Positions 16,291 through 24,908 are shown, counted from the stretch's first letter. The stretch: 64,000 bases of DNA from Acidobacteriota bacterium (GCA_021325515.1 JAJPHC010000013.1:312001-376000); one strand, 5' to 3'. The notes: generated from the letters alone by a model not told the origin. A program made the numbers and translations.

Positions 16291-18191
16291 GCGAGCCTGC
16301 GTGGAAGGTCGATGCAAAGCGGAGGTATTACGTGTCACTTCCTGCCAAGACGAAGCTCCTTCGCGAGCTCGGCAAAGATCTCGCGGCCTTTCCCGATGAC
16401 CTGCATCGCGACGCGCTGCACTCGGCATTTCACAGGATCCACGGATCCGCCGGGAGCTATGACTGCGATGAGCTGGGGAGAATCGCGGCGGAAGGGGAAC
16501 GTCTCACTTGCGAGGATCTCACGGCTCCCGTTCTGGAGCGCATCCGCGGGACGATCGACGCGTTCGATGCAGAGGTGCAGCGGCTCATCTCCGAGGGTCC
16601 AGAGACGCTGCACCGGGCTCGGATTCTGATTGTCGAGGACGACGACGTCACCGCAACGCTGCTGCAGGAGATTCTTGAGCGCGAGGGTCTGTCTACGCAA
16701 CGCGCCGCAACGCATGGTGAAGCGGTGGCGGCGATCGAGCTGGCTCCTCCTCAGGCGGCGATCATCGATCTAACGCTCGGCAGCACCTCGGCCCTCGACC
16801 TGCTGGACCGCGTCTGGCCGCGCGCCGTGCCGATGATCGTGATCAGCGCCGACAAGGCATTCGAGACGAAACTCGAGGCCGTCCGCCGCGGATGTGCGGC
16901 GTACTTCACCAAGCCGGTCGAGTGGGAAGAGCTCGTGCGGAAAGTGCGCGCGGTGCTCGAGCCCGGCCTGCAGGTACGCGGCAGCCGGATTCTCATCGTG
17001 GAGGACGATCCCGATCAGATCGCCTATCTGACCCCGATTCTCGAACGCGCCGGACACACCGTGGCGCCGTGCAACGACGTGGCGACAGTCGAAGAGCGGC
17101 TGGCGTCCTTCGATCCCGATCTCATCATCCTCGATGTGAAGCTTCCAATTGCATCCGGACACGACATCGCCCGCTATCTGCGGCAGCAGGAGCGCTATGC
17201 GGCCGTGCCGATTCTGTTTCTCACCGCACTGGAGGGCTCGGGCGTGGAGACACAGGCCATCGCCGCCGGCGGAGACGACTTTCTTCGCAAACCTGTGTCG
17301 CCGGAGATGCTGCTGACCTCAGTCGATTCGAGGCTCCTCCGCGCCGGCCGTTTGAAAACGATGCTGGAACGCGATCCGCTGACGGGACTGCTCACCCACC
17401 GCAGTCTTGTCGAGCGAATCGCGAACACCGTCGCGCTGAAGCAGCGCAACGCATCGCTGGTGTTCAGCCTGGTCATGATCGATGTCGATTTCTTCAAGCG
17501 CGTCAACGATACGTATGGGCACCTCACCGGCGATCACGTGTTGTCCTCGCTCGGATCGTTCCTGCTGCACCATCTCCGGGGAACGGATCTCGTCGGCCGC
17601 TATGGAGGGGAAGAGTTCGGCGTGATTCTGGCGGCTCCGCCGGAGCAGGCAGTGGAGGTCATGCGCAATCTGCTTCGCGAATTTTCGGCGGTGACGCATC
17701 GTAGCGACGACGGCGTCGAATTTCATGTTTCGTTCACCGCCGGCGTCGCGGGACTCGAAGCGTTGATGAGCGCCGAGGAGTGGAAGCTGACTGCGGACCG
17801 CGCGTTGTTGGAGGGGAAGCGTGCGGGCCGGAAGCAGGTCATCCTCGCGCAGCGCGATGAGAGTCTGTTCGACGATGCGGTGCTCGCGCCGCTGCGGGAG
17901 CTCGAGAAGCGATCGGGTGTGCCGATCATCGCCGAGCTGACGACGCTGTTTCTGGAGACGCTTCCGCAGCGGGTGGAGAGCATGCAGCGGGGGCTTGCTG
18001 CCGGCGATGCCAAAGCGATCGAACATGCCGCGCACGCATTCCGGAGCGCATCGGGGAACATCGGGGCGAGGAATCTCGCGGCATTGTGCGGAGAGCTAGA
18101 GACCGCGGCCGCTCGCGGTCTCGTGGATGAGGCGCTCGTCGGAAAGGTTCTGAGCGAGTCGGCGCGCGTGCAGCAGGCGCTGCGCGTGTAG
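16287..18191 (+). CDS. HPT-REC-REC-GGDEF-HPT protein (probable diguanylate cyclase)
   Basis: A 634-residue protein. N-terminal HPT with H49 (the usual Lys after it is H52), receiver 1 with D161, receiver 2 with D283, GGDEF domain with the active motif G440-GEEF and the inhibitory I-site R431-G-T-D434 at PleD spacing, then a C-terminal HPT with H583 followed by FRSASG. The order REC-REC-GGEEF resembles PleD but is bracketed by two HPT modules. Both receivers keep Asp and Lys. It should make cyclic di-GMP under control of phosphorelay input and be feedback-inhibited. It is the last gene of a four-gene overlapping set. Confidence 0.88.
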   Translation: MSEPAWKVDAKRRYYVSLPAKTKLLRELGKDLAAFPDDLHRDALHSAFHRIHGSAGSYDCDELGRIAAEGERLTCEDLTAPVLERIRGTIDAFDAEVQRLISEGPETLHRARILIVEDDDVTATLLQEILEREGLSTQRAATHGEAVAAIELAPPQAAIIDLTLGSTSALDLLDRVWPRAVPMIVISADKAFETKLEAVRRGCAAYFTKPVEWEELVRKVRAVLEPGLQVRGSRILIVEDDPDQIAYLTPILERAGHTVAPCNDVATVEERLASFDPDLIILDVKLPIASGHDIARYLRQQERYAAVPILFLTALEGSGVETQAIAAGGDDFLRKPVSPEMLLTSVDSRLLRAGRLKTMLERDPLTGLLTHRSLVERIANTVALKQRNASLVFSLVMIDVDFFKRVNDTYGHLTGDHVLSSLGSFLLHHLRGTDLVGRYGGEEFGVILAAPPEQAVEVMRNLLREFSAVTHRSDDGVEFHVSFTAGVAGLEALMSAEEWKLTADRALLEGKRAGRKQVILAQRDESLFDDAVLAPLRELEKRSGVPIIAELTTLFLETLPQRVESMQRGLAAGDAKAIEHAAHAFRSASGNIGARNLAALCGELETAAARGLVDEALVGKVLSESARVQQALRV

Positions 18192-18212
18192 GACAAGCTC
18201 CCGGCTTGTCGT
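18188..18212. repeat. Palindromic repeat, family C, after the GGDEF gene
   Basis: GACAAGC - TCCCG - GCTTGTC (18192-18210) in a TAGGACA...TGTCGTAC context. The outer ends match those of the family A repeats, although the arms differ. Confidence 0.65.
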
Positions 18213-18217
18213 ACGCT
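18212..18217 (+). promoter_or_regulatory. -10-like TACGCT, 8 bases before ATG 18226
   Basis: TANNNT element immediately after the family C palindrome. No SD lies before the start, so the mRNA is predicted to be leaderless. Confidence 0.35.
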
Positions 18218-18225
18218 TCCCTCGA

Positions 18226-19236
18226 ATGAAACGCATTCTCAACGCGGCTCTCGCGGCATCCGCTGCCGCCATCGTCGAGCGCGAGCTGATTGCCGCGCCT
18301 CGCCATCGTGGGCCGCAAAGCGCTCATTTCGACGGCCGCCGCTTTCACAACTTCGAACGCGGCGAGCATGGCGGCGGCGCGTTTCTCAAATGGCAGCTCA
18401 CACGGAACAACGGCTACTGGCGCGAATGGATCGATGATCCGCCCGGTCCTCCGCCGCCGCGGCGCGTGGGCCGCGGCAGCATGCGCGTGACGTTCATCAA
18501 TCATTCGACGCTGCTGCTGCAACTGGACGAGCTCAACATCCTGACGGATCCGATCTGGTCGGAGCGCTGCTCGCCGTTCGCCTGGGCCGGACCGAAGCGC
18601 CATCGCGTGCCGGGCATCCGCTTCGCCGATCTGCCGCCGGTCGACCTCGTCCTCATCAGCCACAATCATTACGATCATCTCGACCTGCCGACGCTGCACG
18701 CGCTGCGGCGCAGTCACCGGCCGCGATTCATCGTGCCGATCGGCAATGAGCTGCTGCTGCGCAAACATGGCATCCGCAATGTGGTGGCGCTCGACTGGTG
18801 GGAGTCGCACGAGCAGATCACGCTCGTACCGTCGCGCCACTTCTGTTCGCGAGGACTGAGCGATCGCGACGCGACGCTCTGGGGCGGCTTCATCGTCCGC
18901 GGCACATCGGGCAGCGCGTACTTCGCCGGCGATACAGGATGGGGCGTGCACCTCGAAGAGATCGCGGCACGCTGCTCGCCGATCCGCCTGGCGATGTTAC
19001 CCATCGGCGCTTACCTGCCGCGCTGGTTCATGGCGCCGATGCACATGTCGCCTGACGAAGCGGTGCGCGCGCATCAGGTGCTGAAAGCGGCGACCTCCGT
19101 GCCGATGCACTACGGCACATTCAACCTCGGCGACGATGGAGAGCTCGAGCCCATCGATGACCTGCGGCGTGCGCTCGCCGCAGCAGGCAATCCGAATGTC
19201 GTCGTGCTCGAACATGGCGAAGGGAGAGACGTCTGA
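18226..19236 (+). CDS. Metallo-beta-lactamase-fold hydrolase, NAPE-PLD-like
   Basis: A 336-residue protein with the zinc motif H-N-H-Y-D-H in LVLISHNHYDHLD, a downstream FAGDTGWG motif (metal-bridging Asp) and a late MHYGTF histidine. The N-terminal region with HFDGRRFHNFE and FLKWQLTR-like blocks is typical of the NAPE-PLD/UlaG-like group. These enzymes hydrolyse phosphodiester or lactone bonds; eukaryotic NAPE-PLD releases N-acylethanolamines from phospholipid. The first 25 residues are weakly hydrophobic with alanines, perhaps a signal or membrane anchor. Its stop shares one base with the next start (TGATG), so the two are coupled. Confidence 0.85.
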   Translation: MKRILNAALAASAAAIVERELIAAPRHRGPQSAHFDGRRFHNFERGEHGGGAFLKWQLTRNNGYWREWIDDPPGPPPPRRVGRGSMRVTFINHSTLLLQLDELNILTDPIWSERCSPFAWAGPKRHRVPGIRFADLPPVDLVLISHNHYDHLDLPTLHALRRSHRPRFIVPIGNELLLRKHGIRNVVALDWWESHEQITLVPSRHFCSRGLSDRDATLWGGFIVRGTSGSAYFAGDTGWGVHLEEIAARCSPIRLAMLPIGAYLPRWFMAPMHMSPDEAVRAHQVLKAATSVPMHYGTFNLGDDGELEPIDDLRRALAAAGNPNVVVLEHGEGRDV

Positions 19237-19613
19237 TGCGTCTGCACCAGTCGATTGGCGGCGTGACTCACGGGATCATCGACTATCTCATGGTCATCAT
19301 CCTCGGGATCGGTCCGGGAGTTGCCGGCTTCAGCGGCAGGCAGGCGTGGTTCTGTTATCTCTTCGCGTTCCTGCTGCTCGCGTTGACCGTCTGCACACGT
19401 TTCCCGCCCGGCATTTTCCGGATCGTGCGGCTGCCGTTGCACGGGGTCATCGAGACACTGCTCGCCATCCTGATGATCGTGCTGCCGTGGATCGCGAACT
19501 TTTCCCGCGGCGTGCTCTCGCGGAATTTCTTCGTCGCGGTGGGGCTGCTGCTGGCCGTCATCTCGGCGTTGACGGATTTTCGCGGAGTGCGCGGCGAGGT
19601 CCCTCACCCCTGA
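19236..19613 (+). CDS. Small four-helix membrane protein of unknown function
   Basis: A 125-residue protein with four hydrophobic segments (about 14-32, 36-54, 64-86 and 92-112) and a short polar tail. I do not recognise a characterised family, though the spacing recalls small SPW/DoxX-like membrane proteins. It is translationally coupled to the NAPE-PLD-like gene, so a linked membrane or lipid role is plausible but unproven. The end of the gene runs into a CCCTCACCCC-rich tract. Confidence 0.6.
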   Translation: MRLHQSIGGVTHGIIDYLMVIILGIGPGVAGFSGRQAWFCYLFAFLLLALTVCTRFPPGIFRIVRLPLHGVIETLLAILMIVLPWIANFSRGVLSRNFFVAVGLLLAVISALTDFRGVRGEVPHP

Positions 19614-19648
19614 CCCCTCTCCCCGCGTTGCGGGGCGAGGGGGACGGT

Positions 19649-19870
19649 TCACTTTTTCTTCGAGCTCTTTTTCGAGCTGCTCTTCTTCGAAGATTTCTTC
19701 GACGGCACCTTGCCGCCTTCGCGCCGCGCTTCCGACAGGCCGATGGCGATCGCCTGTTTGCGGCTCGTCACTTTCTTGCCCGTGCTCCCGCTCTTCAGCG
19801 TGCCGCGCTTCTTCTCGTGCATCGCCTTCTCGACCTTCTCCGAAGCCTTCTTCCCATATTTCGACGCCAT
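19649..19870 (-). CDS. Small Lys-rich protein, DUF6496-like
   Basis: 73 residues: a conserved N-terminal half (MASKYGKKASEKVEKAMHE, then GTLKSGSTGKKV and SRKQAIAIGLSEARR) and a C-terminal run of Ser-Ser-Lys-Lys repeats. This matches the DUF6496 family of small basic proteins common in environmental bacteria. The tail resembles histone H1-like and other nucleic-acid-condensing tails. DNA or RNA binding is an inference. It is monocistronic on the minus strand. Confidence 0.75.
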   Translation of the reverse strand: MASKYGKKASEKVEKAMHEKKRGTLKSGSTGKKVTSRKQAIAIGLSEARREGGKVPSKKSSKKSSSKKSSKKK

Positions 19871-19921
19871 TGCAGATCCTCCTGCACAGCAAAGTGTGCA
19901 AGAGGCGTGCGTGATGCGGGA

Positions 19922-20989
19922 TCACTGTTCGATGTAGAAAGTGCGCGCCATCACCGTCACGTTGCGGCGATTCACATCGACCTCGATCCTGTGCGTCCCC
20001 GGCGTGCTCTTCTCCGGCTTGCGCACTTCGAGCTCGTAGTGTCCCTGCAGCGCGCGCTCGAGCATGTCGAACGCCAACTGCGGGAAGTGATAGGTGCTCG
20101 CGTAGAAGCCGCCTGTGTCTTTCGCGCCTGTGGCGAGTCCGACGGCGAGGTCGTGATAGTCGGCCATGGTGATGTCGAGCGCGAAGACCGTGGTGCGTGC
20201 GGACTCGAGGACGTAGCGCGCGATCGGATATTCGGGGCGCATCACGACCTTCTGACCGAGGCGCTCGCCGAGTCCCCAGCCGATGAGGATCAGCGACTTC
20301 GGCCCGGGGATCGAGCGGAGCGCATTGCCGAGGATGATGAGGCCCTGCTCGGAGGAGGTGGCCTTCTTCATTTCGTCGCGATCGAGATGCGTGCGCAACG
20401 AAGGGTTAGGCACGACGGGGGGAGGAGGAGGCTCATCGGTCGCCAGTGCATCGCGCACGGCGTTCTTGATGCGCGCTCTGTCATTCGTGAAATCGAGACG
20501 GAACTTCAGGTGGGAGTCGAACTGCAGGACGGCAACTTTGTCCTCAGGCTCCAGCGAATCGATGAGCTGATCGGCGTTGTCGAGGATGTGCATCTGCCCG
20601 CCGATGCGCACCGCGTTGCGCGCGAAATCGGTCTGGATGAAGAGCACGAGGAGGCGGCCCGCCGGAGCCGGCTGTTTGTCGGGATCGAGACTCTCGCTCT
20701 GCGTTCCGAGCGATGCGAGCCCGCGCGCCGCCGCGGTCTCCGGAATCCATTCGACGGACTCCACCTTCGCAGGCTTGCCGTCGATGCGAACCCGGAAATC
20801 GCTCAGGTCGAGATCGCTGATGGCGTCGCCGTGATCGTCGGTCACACGCGCGTCGACGATGACGCGCTCGACCGACATCTTTTCGCTGACCTGGGCGTGA
20901 GCGTGGAGAGGCGGAAGGCAGCAGAGAGCAGAGAGCAGACTGCCGATCCACCACCTGCCGGGTGCTGTCTGCTGTCTGCTGCCTGTCAT
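19922..20989 (-). CDS. VWFA-related protein (acidobacterial family)
   Basis: A 355-residue secreted protein. The signal-peptide-like start (SLLSALCCLPPLHAHAQ) precedes a beta-rich segment with VDARVTDDHGDAISDLDLSDFRV-like text (here summarised), characteristic of the VWFA-related domain found mainly in Acidobacteriota. A von Willebrand A fold follows with hydrophobic strands and FIQTDFARN. The classical MIDAS DxSxS is not intact, so metal-dependent adhesion is doubtful. The N-terminal codons coincide with a CTGTCTGCTG repeat tract. It is divergent from the M64 peptidase and shares a bidirectional -10 element with it. Confidence 0.85.
   Translation of the reverse strand: MTGSRQQTAPGRWWIGSLLSALCCLPPLHAHAQVSEKMSVERVIVDARVTDDHGDAISDLDLSDFRVRIDGKPAKVESVEWIPETAAARGLASLGTQSESLDPDKQPAPAGRLLVLFIQTDFARNAVRIGGQMHILDNADQLIDSLEPEDKVAVLQFDSHLKFRLDFTNDRARIKNAVRDALATDEPPPPPVVPNPSLRTHLDRDEMKKATSSEQGLIILGNALRSIPGPKSLILIGWGLGERLGQKVVMRPEYPIARYVLESARTTVFALDITMADYHDLAVGLATGAKDTGGFYASTYHFPQLAFDMLERALQGHYELEVRKPEKSTPGTHRIEVDVNRRNVTVMARTFYIEQ
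20911..20988. repeat. CTGTCTGCTG/GCAGAGAGCA repeat tract at a signal-peptide coding region
   Basis: Short imperfect repeats of CTG(T/C)CTG with an inverted relation (GCAGCAGAGAGCAGAGAGCAG against CTGTCTGCTGTCTGCTGCC, both within the tract). Read on the minus strand they encode the start and hydrophobic core of the VWFA-related signal peptide. Related tracts occur at 35296-35332 and 36596-36617. Confidence 0.55.
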
Positions 20990-20995
20990 GCATCG

Positions 20996-21005
20996 AGTCT
21001 ACAAT
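20996..21005. promoter_or_regulatory. Bidirectional -10 element (AGTCTACAAT)
   Basis: TAGACT on the minus strand (21001-20996) and TACAAT on the plus strand (21000-21005) share their central TA. Each lies 6 bases from a start codon (ATG 20989 minus, ATG 21012 plus). Both messages would be leaderless. Confidence 0.55.
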
Positions 21006-21011
21006 TCCTCC

Positions 21012-22421
21012 ATGCGTCCAATCCGATTCATTCTCGCAACACTTCTGTTTGCGTCCTCAGCCTTTGCCACGCACTTCGATGATTTGTTTCTCGACAAGAC
21101 GATGCGCGTCGACTACTTCCATACGGGGAATCGCGGCGAAGAGATCGTTGCGCTCGATCGCGTCGTGTCGGACGGCCCGTGGCCCGGCTCCCGTACGCAT
21201 CTCGTCGACACCACGAACCTCGGCAACTACTACTTCGAGGTCATCGACCGCGCGACGAATCAGGTGATCTATTCGCGCGGCTTCGCATCGGTGTTCGGCG
21301 AGTGGGTGACGACGGACGAGGCGAAGGAGAAGGCCGGGACGTTCACGGAGTCGATCCGCTTTCCCTGGCCGCGCAAACCGGTGCAGGTCGTGATGAAGAA
21401 GCGCGACAAGGAGAATGCGTTTCAGCAGCTCTGGTCGACGCTGATCGATCCGGAGTCGCGCTTCGTGAACAAGTCGGATCTGAAGCCGATCGGGAAAGTG
21501 TGGACCGTGTTCGAGAACGGACCGGCGTCGGAGAAGGTCGATCTGCTGATCATCGGCGAGGGCTACACCGAGGCCGAGCTGCCGAAGTTTCACAGGGACG
21601 TGCAGCGCCTCAGCGCGAAGCTGTTCGAGACCGAGCCGTTCAAGTCGCACAGGAAGTCGTTCAACGTTCGCGCGATCGATCTGCCGGCGGGCGCGAGCGG
21701 CGTGCATCGCCCGCGCACACGCGATGACCGGCGGACGGCGATCAGCACCGAATACAACATCTTCGATTCGGAGCGCTATGTGCTGACGAAGGACAATCGC
21801 GCATTGCGCGATGTCGCTTCAGCCGCGCCGTACGATTTTCTCGAAGTGCTCGTGAACGAGAAGCAGTACGGCGGCGGCGGAATCTTCAACGACCAGGCGA
21901 CGGCGGCCGTCGACACCGGATTCGCGGAGTATGTGTTCGTGCACGAGTTCGGACATCACTTCGCCGGACTCGCCGACGAGTACTACACGTCCGATGTCGC
22001 GTACGAGACCGGCGGCGAGCATCCCGAGCCGTGGGAGCCGAACATCACCGCCGACGGCCGGCACCCGAAGTGGGCGGAGATGGTGGACAAGGATGTGCCG
22101 CTGCCGACGCCGTGGGACAAGGAAGAGTTCGAGAAACACAGCCGCGAGATTCAGGCGCGCCGCCGCAAGCTGCGCGCGGAGAATCGCCCGGAGACGGAGA
22201 TGGATGCGCTCTTCCGCGAAGAGCAGGTGTGGGAGACGAAGTTCCTCGATCACGATCAGAAGTACGCCGGCAAAGTGGGCGCATTCGAAGGCGCCGGCTA
22301 CGAAGCGAAGGGACTCTATCGCCCGCAGACCGACTGCATCATGTTCACGCGCGATGAGGTCGGATTCTGCAAAGTGTGTCAACGTGCGATCGTGAAGATC
22401 ATCGACTGGTACTCGGAGTAG
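21012..22421 (+). CDS. IgA peptidase M64 family metallopeptidase
   Basis: About 469 residues from ATG 21012, which begins a clean signal peptide (RPIRFILATLLFASSAFA). An N-terminal beta domain (about 20-170) is followed by the peptidase domain. That carries the zinc motif H-E-F-G-H-H-F-A-G-L-A-D-E-Y-Y, in which the HExxH histidines and the downstream Asp/Glu are those of the M64/metzincin-like family. Members were first described from Bacteroides/Clostridium IgA peptidases, but in soil bacteria the substrate is unknown. The C-terminal FCKVCQR segment has two cysteines. An in-frame ATG at 20988 overlaps the divergent gene and is less likely. Confidence 0.88.
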   Translation: MRPIRFILATLLFASSAFATHFDDLFLDKTMRVDYFHTGNRGEEIVALDRVVSDGPWPGSRTHLVDTTNLGNYYFEVIDRATNQVIYSRGFASVFGEWVTTDEAKEKAGTFTESIRFPWPRKPVQVVMKKRDKENAFQQLWSTLIDPESRFVNKSDLKPIGKVWTVFENGPASEKVDLLIIGEGYTEAELPKFHRDVQRLSAKLFETEPFKSHRKSFNVRAIDLPAGASGVHRPRTRDDRRTAISTEYNIFDSERYVLTKDNRALRDVASAAPYDFLEVLVNEKQYGGGGIFNDQATAAVDTGFAEYVFVHEFGHHFAGLADEYYTSDVAYETGGEHPEPWEPNITADGRHPKWAEMVDKDVPLPTPWDKEEFEKHSREIQARRRKLRAENRPETEMDALFREEQVWETKFLDHDQKYAGKVGAFEGAGYEAKGLYRPQTDCIMFTRDEVGFCKVCQRAIVKIIDWYSE

Positions 22422-22440
22422 GGAAGGCGTCAGCAAAAGG

Positions 22441-22525
22441 GTCCCATCCGTCCCATCGGTCCCATCCGTCCCATTCTCGTTCATGGGACGGATGGGACGG
22501 ATAGGACCGATGGGACGGATGGGAC
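22441..22525. repeat. Inverted array of 9-base GGGACGGAT units, family B
   Basis: Four units of GTCCCATCC/GTCCCATCG (22441-22474) are followed after 7 bases by five units in the opposite direction (22482-22525). This can form a long hairpin at the 3' end of the M64 peptidase gene. A second copy is at 38911-39007. Spacerless units rule out CRISPR. Confidence 0.85.
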
Positions 22526-22550
22526 ACCGCCCTCCCTTCCAGGGATTTTC

Positions 22551-23525
22551 GTGTTCAAAGAGAGGTATGACTTCTGGCGCGGTGAGATGAGTCTCATCGA
22601 TCCACAGCCGGTACCGGCTGATGGTGAAGTGCGTCATGCCGCCCGCACGTTTGCCGCGGCCGATGCGTCGCGGCGCGCCGAAATGCGCGACGACATGAGC
22701 ATGAACGACTTCTACGCGCTGCTCACGTTCGCGCAGCGCGCGTCGGTGTTCGCGATGCGCTCGAGTGATCCGGCGTGGATCGTCGACGCGCTGCATTCGG
22801 TGGCGGTCGTCGACTCCGGACGGATCGACGAGCGCGACATCCCGCTGACGCTCAGCATCGTCCACCACGCCGCGGAGCGCATCGGCATGGACACGCGCAA
22901 GCGGTTCGAGGCGGCGGCGGCGCTGGCCGAAAAACGTCCGGCGGAATTGATCCGCTCCTTCGTCCGCGGCGAAGAAAAGTACAAGGACCTCCGCACTTCA
23001 TGGGGCCATGACGAGATCGTGACGCCGCACGGCGTCGGCATCATCACGCGCGAGTTCAGCCCGTACCAGCCGTCGAAGGACATGGCCTCGCTCGCGGTGA
23101 AGATCGCGATGCTCGTCAGAGCGGACCGTTACGTGCCGTCCTCCGTCTCGATTGCGTCGAAGCTGCCGTCGATGTGGTTTCGCACGGACGACGAGACGGG
23201 ACTGCAGGCCCTGCTGCGCCATGTTCGCGCGGGGCTGACCGTGCAGGCATTGCTGCTTCCGACTCTCCGGCCGGTGCACGAGATGCAGACGCTCTGCGTC
23301 TTCGTCGTCGAGACCGAGGAGGGAGGGACGTCGGAGCAGTTGATGCGCATCGCGTCGACGCATCCGCCGCGTGAAGAGGCGCGGATCGCGATGCGCGAGG
23401 GTGACGTCTTCTGCATGGTCATCGAACATGCGGTGTGGGAGGAAGCCGCGCCGTTCGAGACTGCGGAAACGCTGTCGCGCTTCCGCGAGCCGATCAGCGT
23501 GCTCCTGCGCGAGTACTCACACTAA
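22551..23525 (+). CDS. Conserved-looking protein of unknown function
   Basis: 324 residues from GTG 22551 (ATG 22587 is an alternative). I do not recognise the family. It is predicted soluble and alpha-helical in the first half, with a VTPHGVGIITREFSPYQPSKDMASLAVKIA-like stretch (summarised) in the middle and a beta-rich last third containing TLCVFVVETEEGG. It has no signal peptide and no transmembrane segment. Base composition and codon use match the neighbours. It converges with the VirJ-like gene, overlapping it by 4 bases, and starts just after the family B repeat. Confidence 0.65.
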   Translation: MFKERYDFWRGEMSLIDPQPVPADGEVRHAARTFAAADASRRAEMRDDMSMNDFYALLTFAQRASVFAMRSSDPAWIVDALHSVAVVDSGRIDERDIPLTLSIVHHAAERIGMDTRKRFEAAAALAEKRPAELIRSFVRGEEKYKDLRTSWGHDEIVTPHGVGIITREFSPYQPSKDMASLAVKIAMLVRADRYVPSSVSIASKLPSMWFRTDDETGLQALLRHVRAGLTVQALLLPTLRPVHEMQTLCVFVVETEEGGTSEQLMRIASTHPPREEARIAMREGDVFCMVIEHAVWEEAAPFETAETLSRFREPISVLLREYSH

Positions 23526-24208
23526 TCCGCGTTCGCCGCGTCGACGATCGCTTCCACGATCGCTTTGTAATTGCCGGCGAAGTGATGTGCCCCTTTTGTC
23601 TTCACGACCGTCGCGAGCGAAGGGTCCAGTGACTTGCAGAGCGTGTCCTTCTCCTTCTCGCCGTAGACGCAGAGGATCCTCTGGCCGCGCAGCTTCTCGA
23701 TTTCGGGCAGCACGGGATGTTGTGTTTCCTTCGGGTGATAGAACGGAACCCAGCTCGCGTGATAGCGGAAGTCGATCGTTGGCTCGAGGCCGAGGAGTGC
23801 GATGAGGTCGATGTCGGCGCGGAGGTCGGGCGCAAGACGGTTTGCCATGAACGGCAGCACGTCCGCCCCGCGCGAGTAGCCGATGAGGATCACCTGCTTC
23901 CGATGCCACGCGACCTGGTAGTGGCGGATGGTCCGCTCGAGCGCGCACGCCGATTCTTCCGGCGTGCGCAGTTCTCGGAAGTAGTCGGGCGAAAGAAAAC
24001 CGACGACGGCGACGCCATGCTCGTGCAGGTGTTTCTTCAGGCGGTCATCGATGAGGCGCCAGCCGCCGTCGCCTGTGATGACGACCGCGAGCGTGTCGCC
24101 GGCGTTCTTCGTCGGAAACGCGCGCAGCGGAAGCCCGGTCGTATCGACGCGCGCATCGCAGGGCGCGCCTGCGGTGATCGCCGCCGCGAGCAGAAGAGCC
24201 TGAATCAC
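23522..24208 (-). CDS. virJ: VirJ/AcvB-type alpha/beta hydrolase (distal copy)
   Basis: 228 residues: short hydrophobic N-terminus, then the VirJ fold with VVITGDGGW near the start, nucleophile elbow G-Y-S112-R-G-A-D and the late KGAHHF histidine. AcvB/VirJ proteins of Agrobacterium are periplasmic, and AcvB hydrolyses lysyl-phosphatidylglycerol. This gene overlaps the paralogous upstream gene by ATGA and is third in an operon headed by mprF, so turnover of aminoacylated phosphatidylglycerol is the most likely job. All three catalytic features are present. It and its neighbour are single-domain, whereas AcvB has two domains. Confidence 0.85.
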   Translation of the reverse strand: MIQALLLAAAITAGAPCDARVDTTGLPLRAFPTKNAGDTLAVVITGDGGWRLIDDRLKKHLHEHGVAVVGFLSPDYFRELRTPEESACALERTIRHYQVAWHRKQVILIGYSRGADVLPFMANRLAPDLRADIDLIALLGLEPTIDFRYHASWVPFYHPKETQHPVLPEIEKLRGQRILCVYGEKEKDTLCKSLDPSLATVVKTKGAHHFAGNYKAIVEAIVDAANAD

Positions 24209-24846
24209 GGCAACTCGTCCATGATGATGTGCGCGAGCTTCTCGTAGCCGCCGTCGAAATGATGCGCGCCTTTCATCGCGACGACGCGCACGTTGGGCTG
24301 CACGAGTCCGTTGCAGAGCGATTCCTTGTCGTCCTCGCCCCAGAGGCAGAGCACCTTCGCCGCGCGCACCTTCGCCAGCTCAGGACCGACTGCGATGCCG
24401 CTCTTCTTGTCGCGCAACCAGTCGCTCATGTGGAACTCGAACTCGACGGTGGGGCTCGGGCCCAGCAGTGCGACGAGGCGAATCTTCGATTGCACCGCGG
24501 CAGGCATGCGATGAATCATCGCCGGCAGCACATCCGCGCCGCGCGAGTAGCCGATCAGCAGAACGCGCGGCTTGTTCCATTTCGTCGAGTACGCTGTGAT
24601 GATCGATTCGAGATCGCGCGCCGCGACATCGGGCGTCTTCTTCGTCCAGAAGTACTGAAGGGCATTCAGCCCGGCTACCGGCATGCCGTTGTCCGCGAGT
24701 GTGCGCGCGATCGATTTGTCGATCGCTGCCCAGCCTCCGTCGCCGGAAACGAGGACGACCATCGTGTCGGATGTGCCCCTGGTGACCGGAACTTCGACGA
24801 GAGGAAGGGAAAGCGTTGCCGCGAGGAGCAGGTTCATCCCGAGCAT
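24205..24846 (-). CDS. virJ: VirJ/AcvB-type alpha/beta hydrolase (proximal copy)
   Basis: 213 residues, paralogous to the next gene. It has VVLVSGDGGWAAIDK, nucleophile elbow G-Y-S101-R-G-A-D and MKGAHHFDGGY. The N-terminus is a probable signal peptide (NLLLAATLSLPL). It lies 62 bases after mprF and overlaps the distal virJ copy by 4 bases. Two tandem single-domain VirJ proteins may together do what two-domain AcvB does, or may discriminate between aminoacyl groups. The assignment as phospholipid hydrolase rests on family knowledge and on the mprF linkage. Confidence 0.85.
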   Translation of the reverse strand: MLGMNLLLAATLSLPLVEVPVTRGTSDTMVVLVSGDGGWAAIDKSIARTLADNGMPVAGLNALQYFWTKKTPDVAARDLESIITAYSTKWNKPRVLLIGYSRGADVLPAMIHRMPAAVQSKIRLVALLGPSPTVEFEFHMSDWLRDKKSGIAVGPELAKVRAAKVLCLWGEDDKESLCNGLVQPNVRVVAMKGAHHFDGGYEKLAHIIMDELP

Positions 24847-24908
24847 CGCGAGGGATCAACGGAGCAGGAGGCAGGATTATGCCGCGAGGGCAAGTGCAAA
24901 GCGCGAAA

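Noticed and set aside
22441-22525. Possible CRISPR array
   Set aside because: Units are 9 bases, contiguous, without unique spacers and arranged as a mirror image; there are no cas genes.
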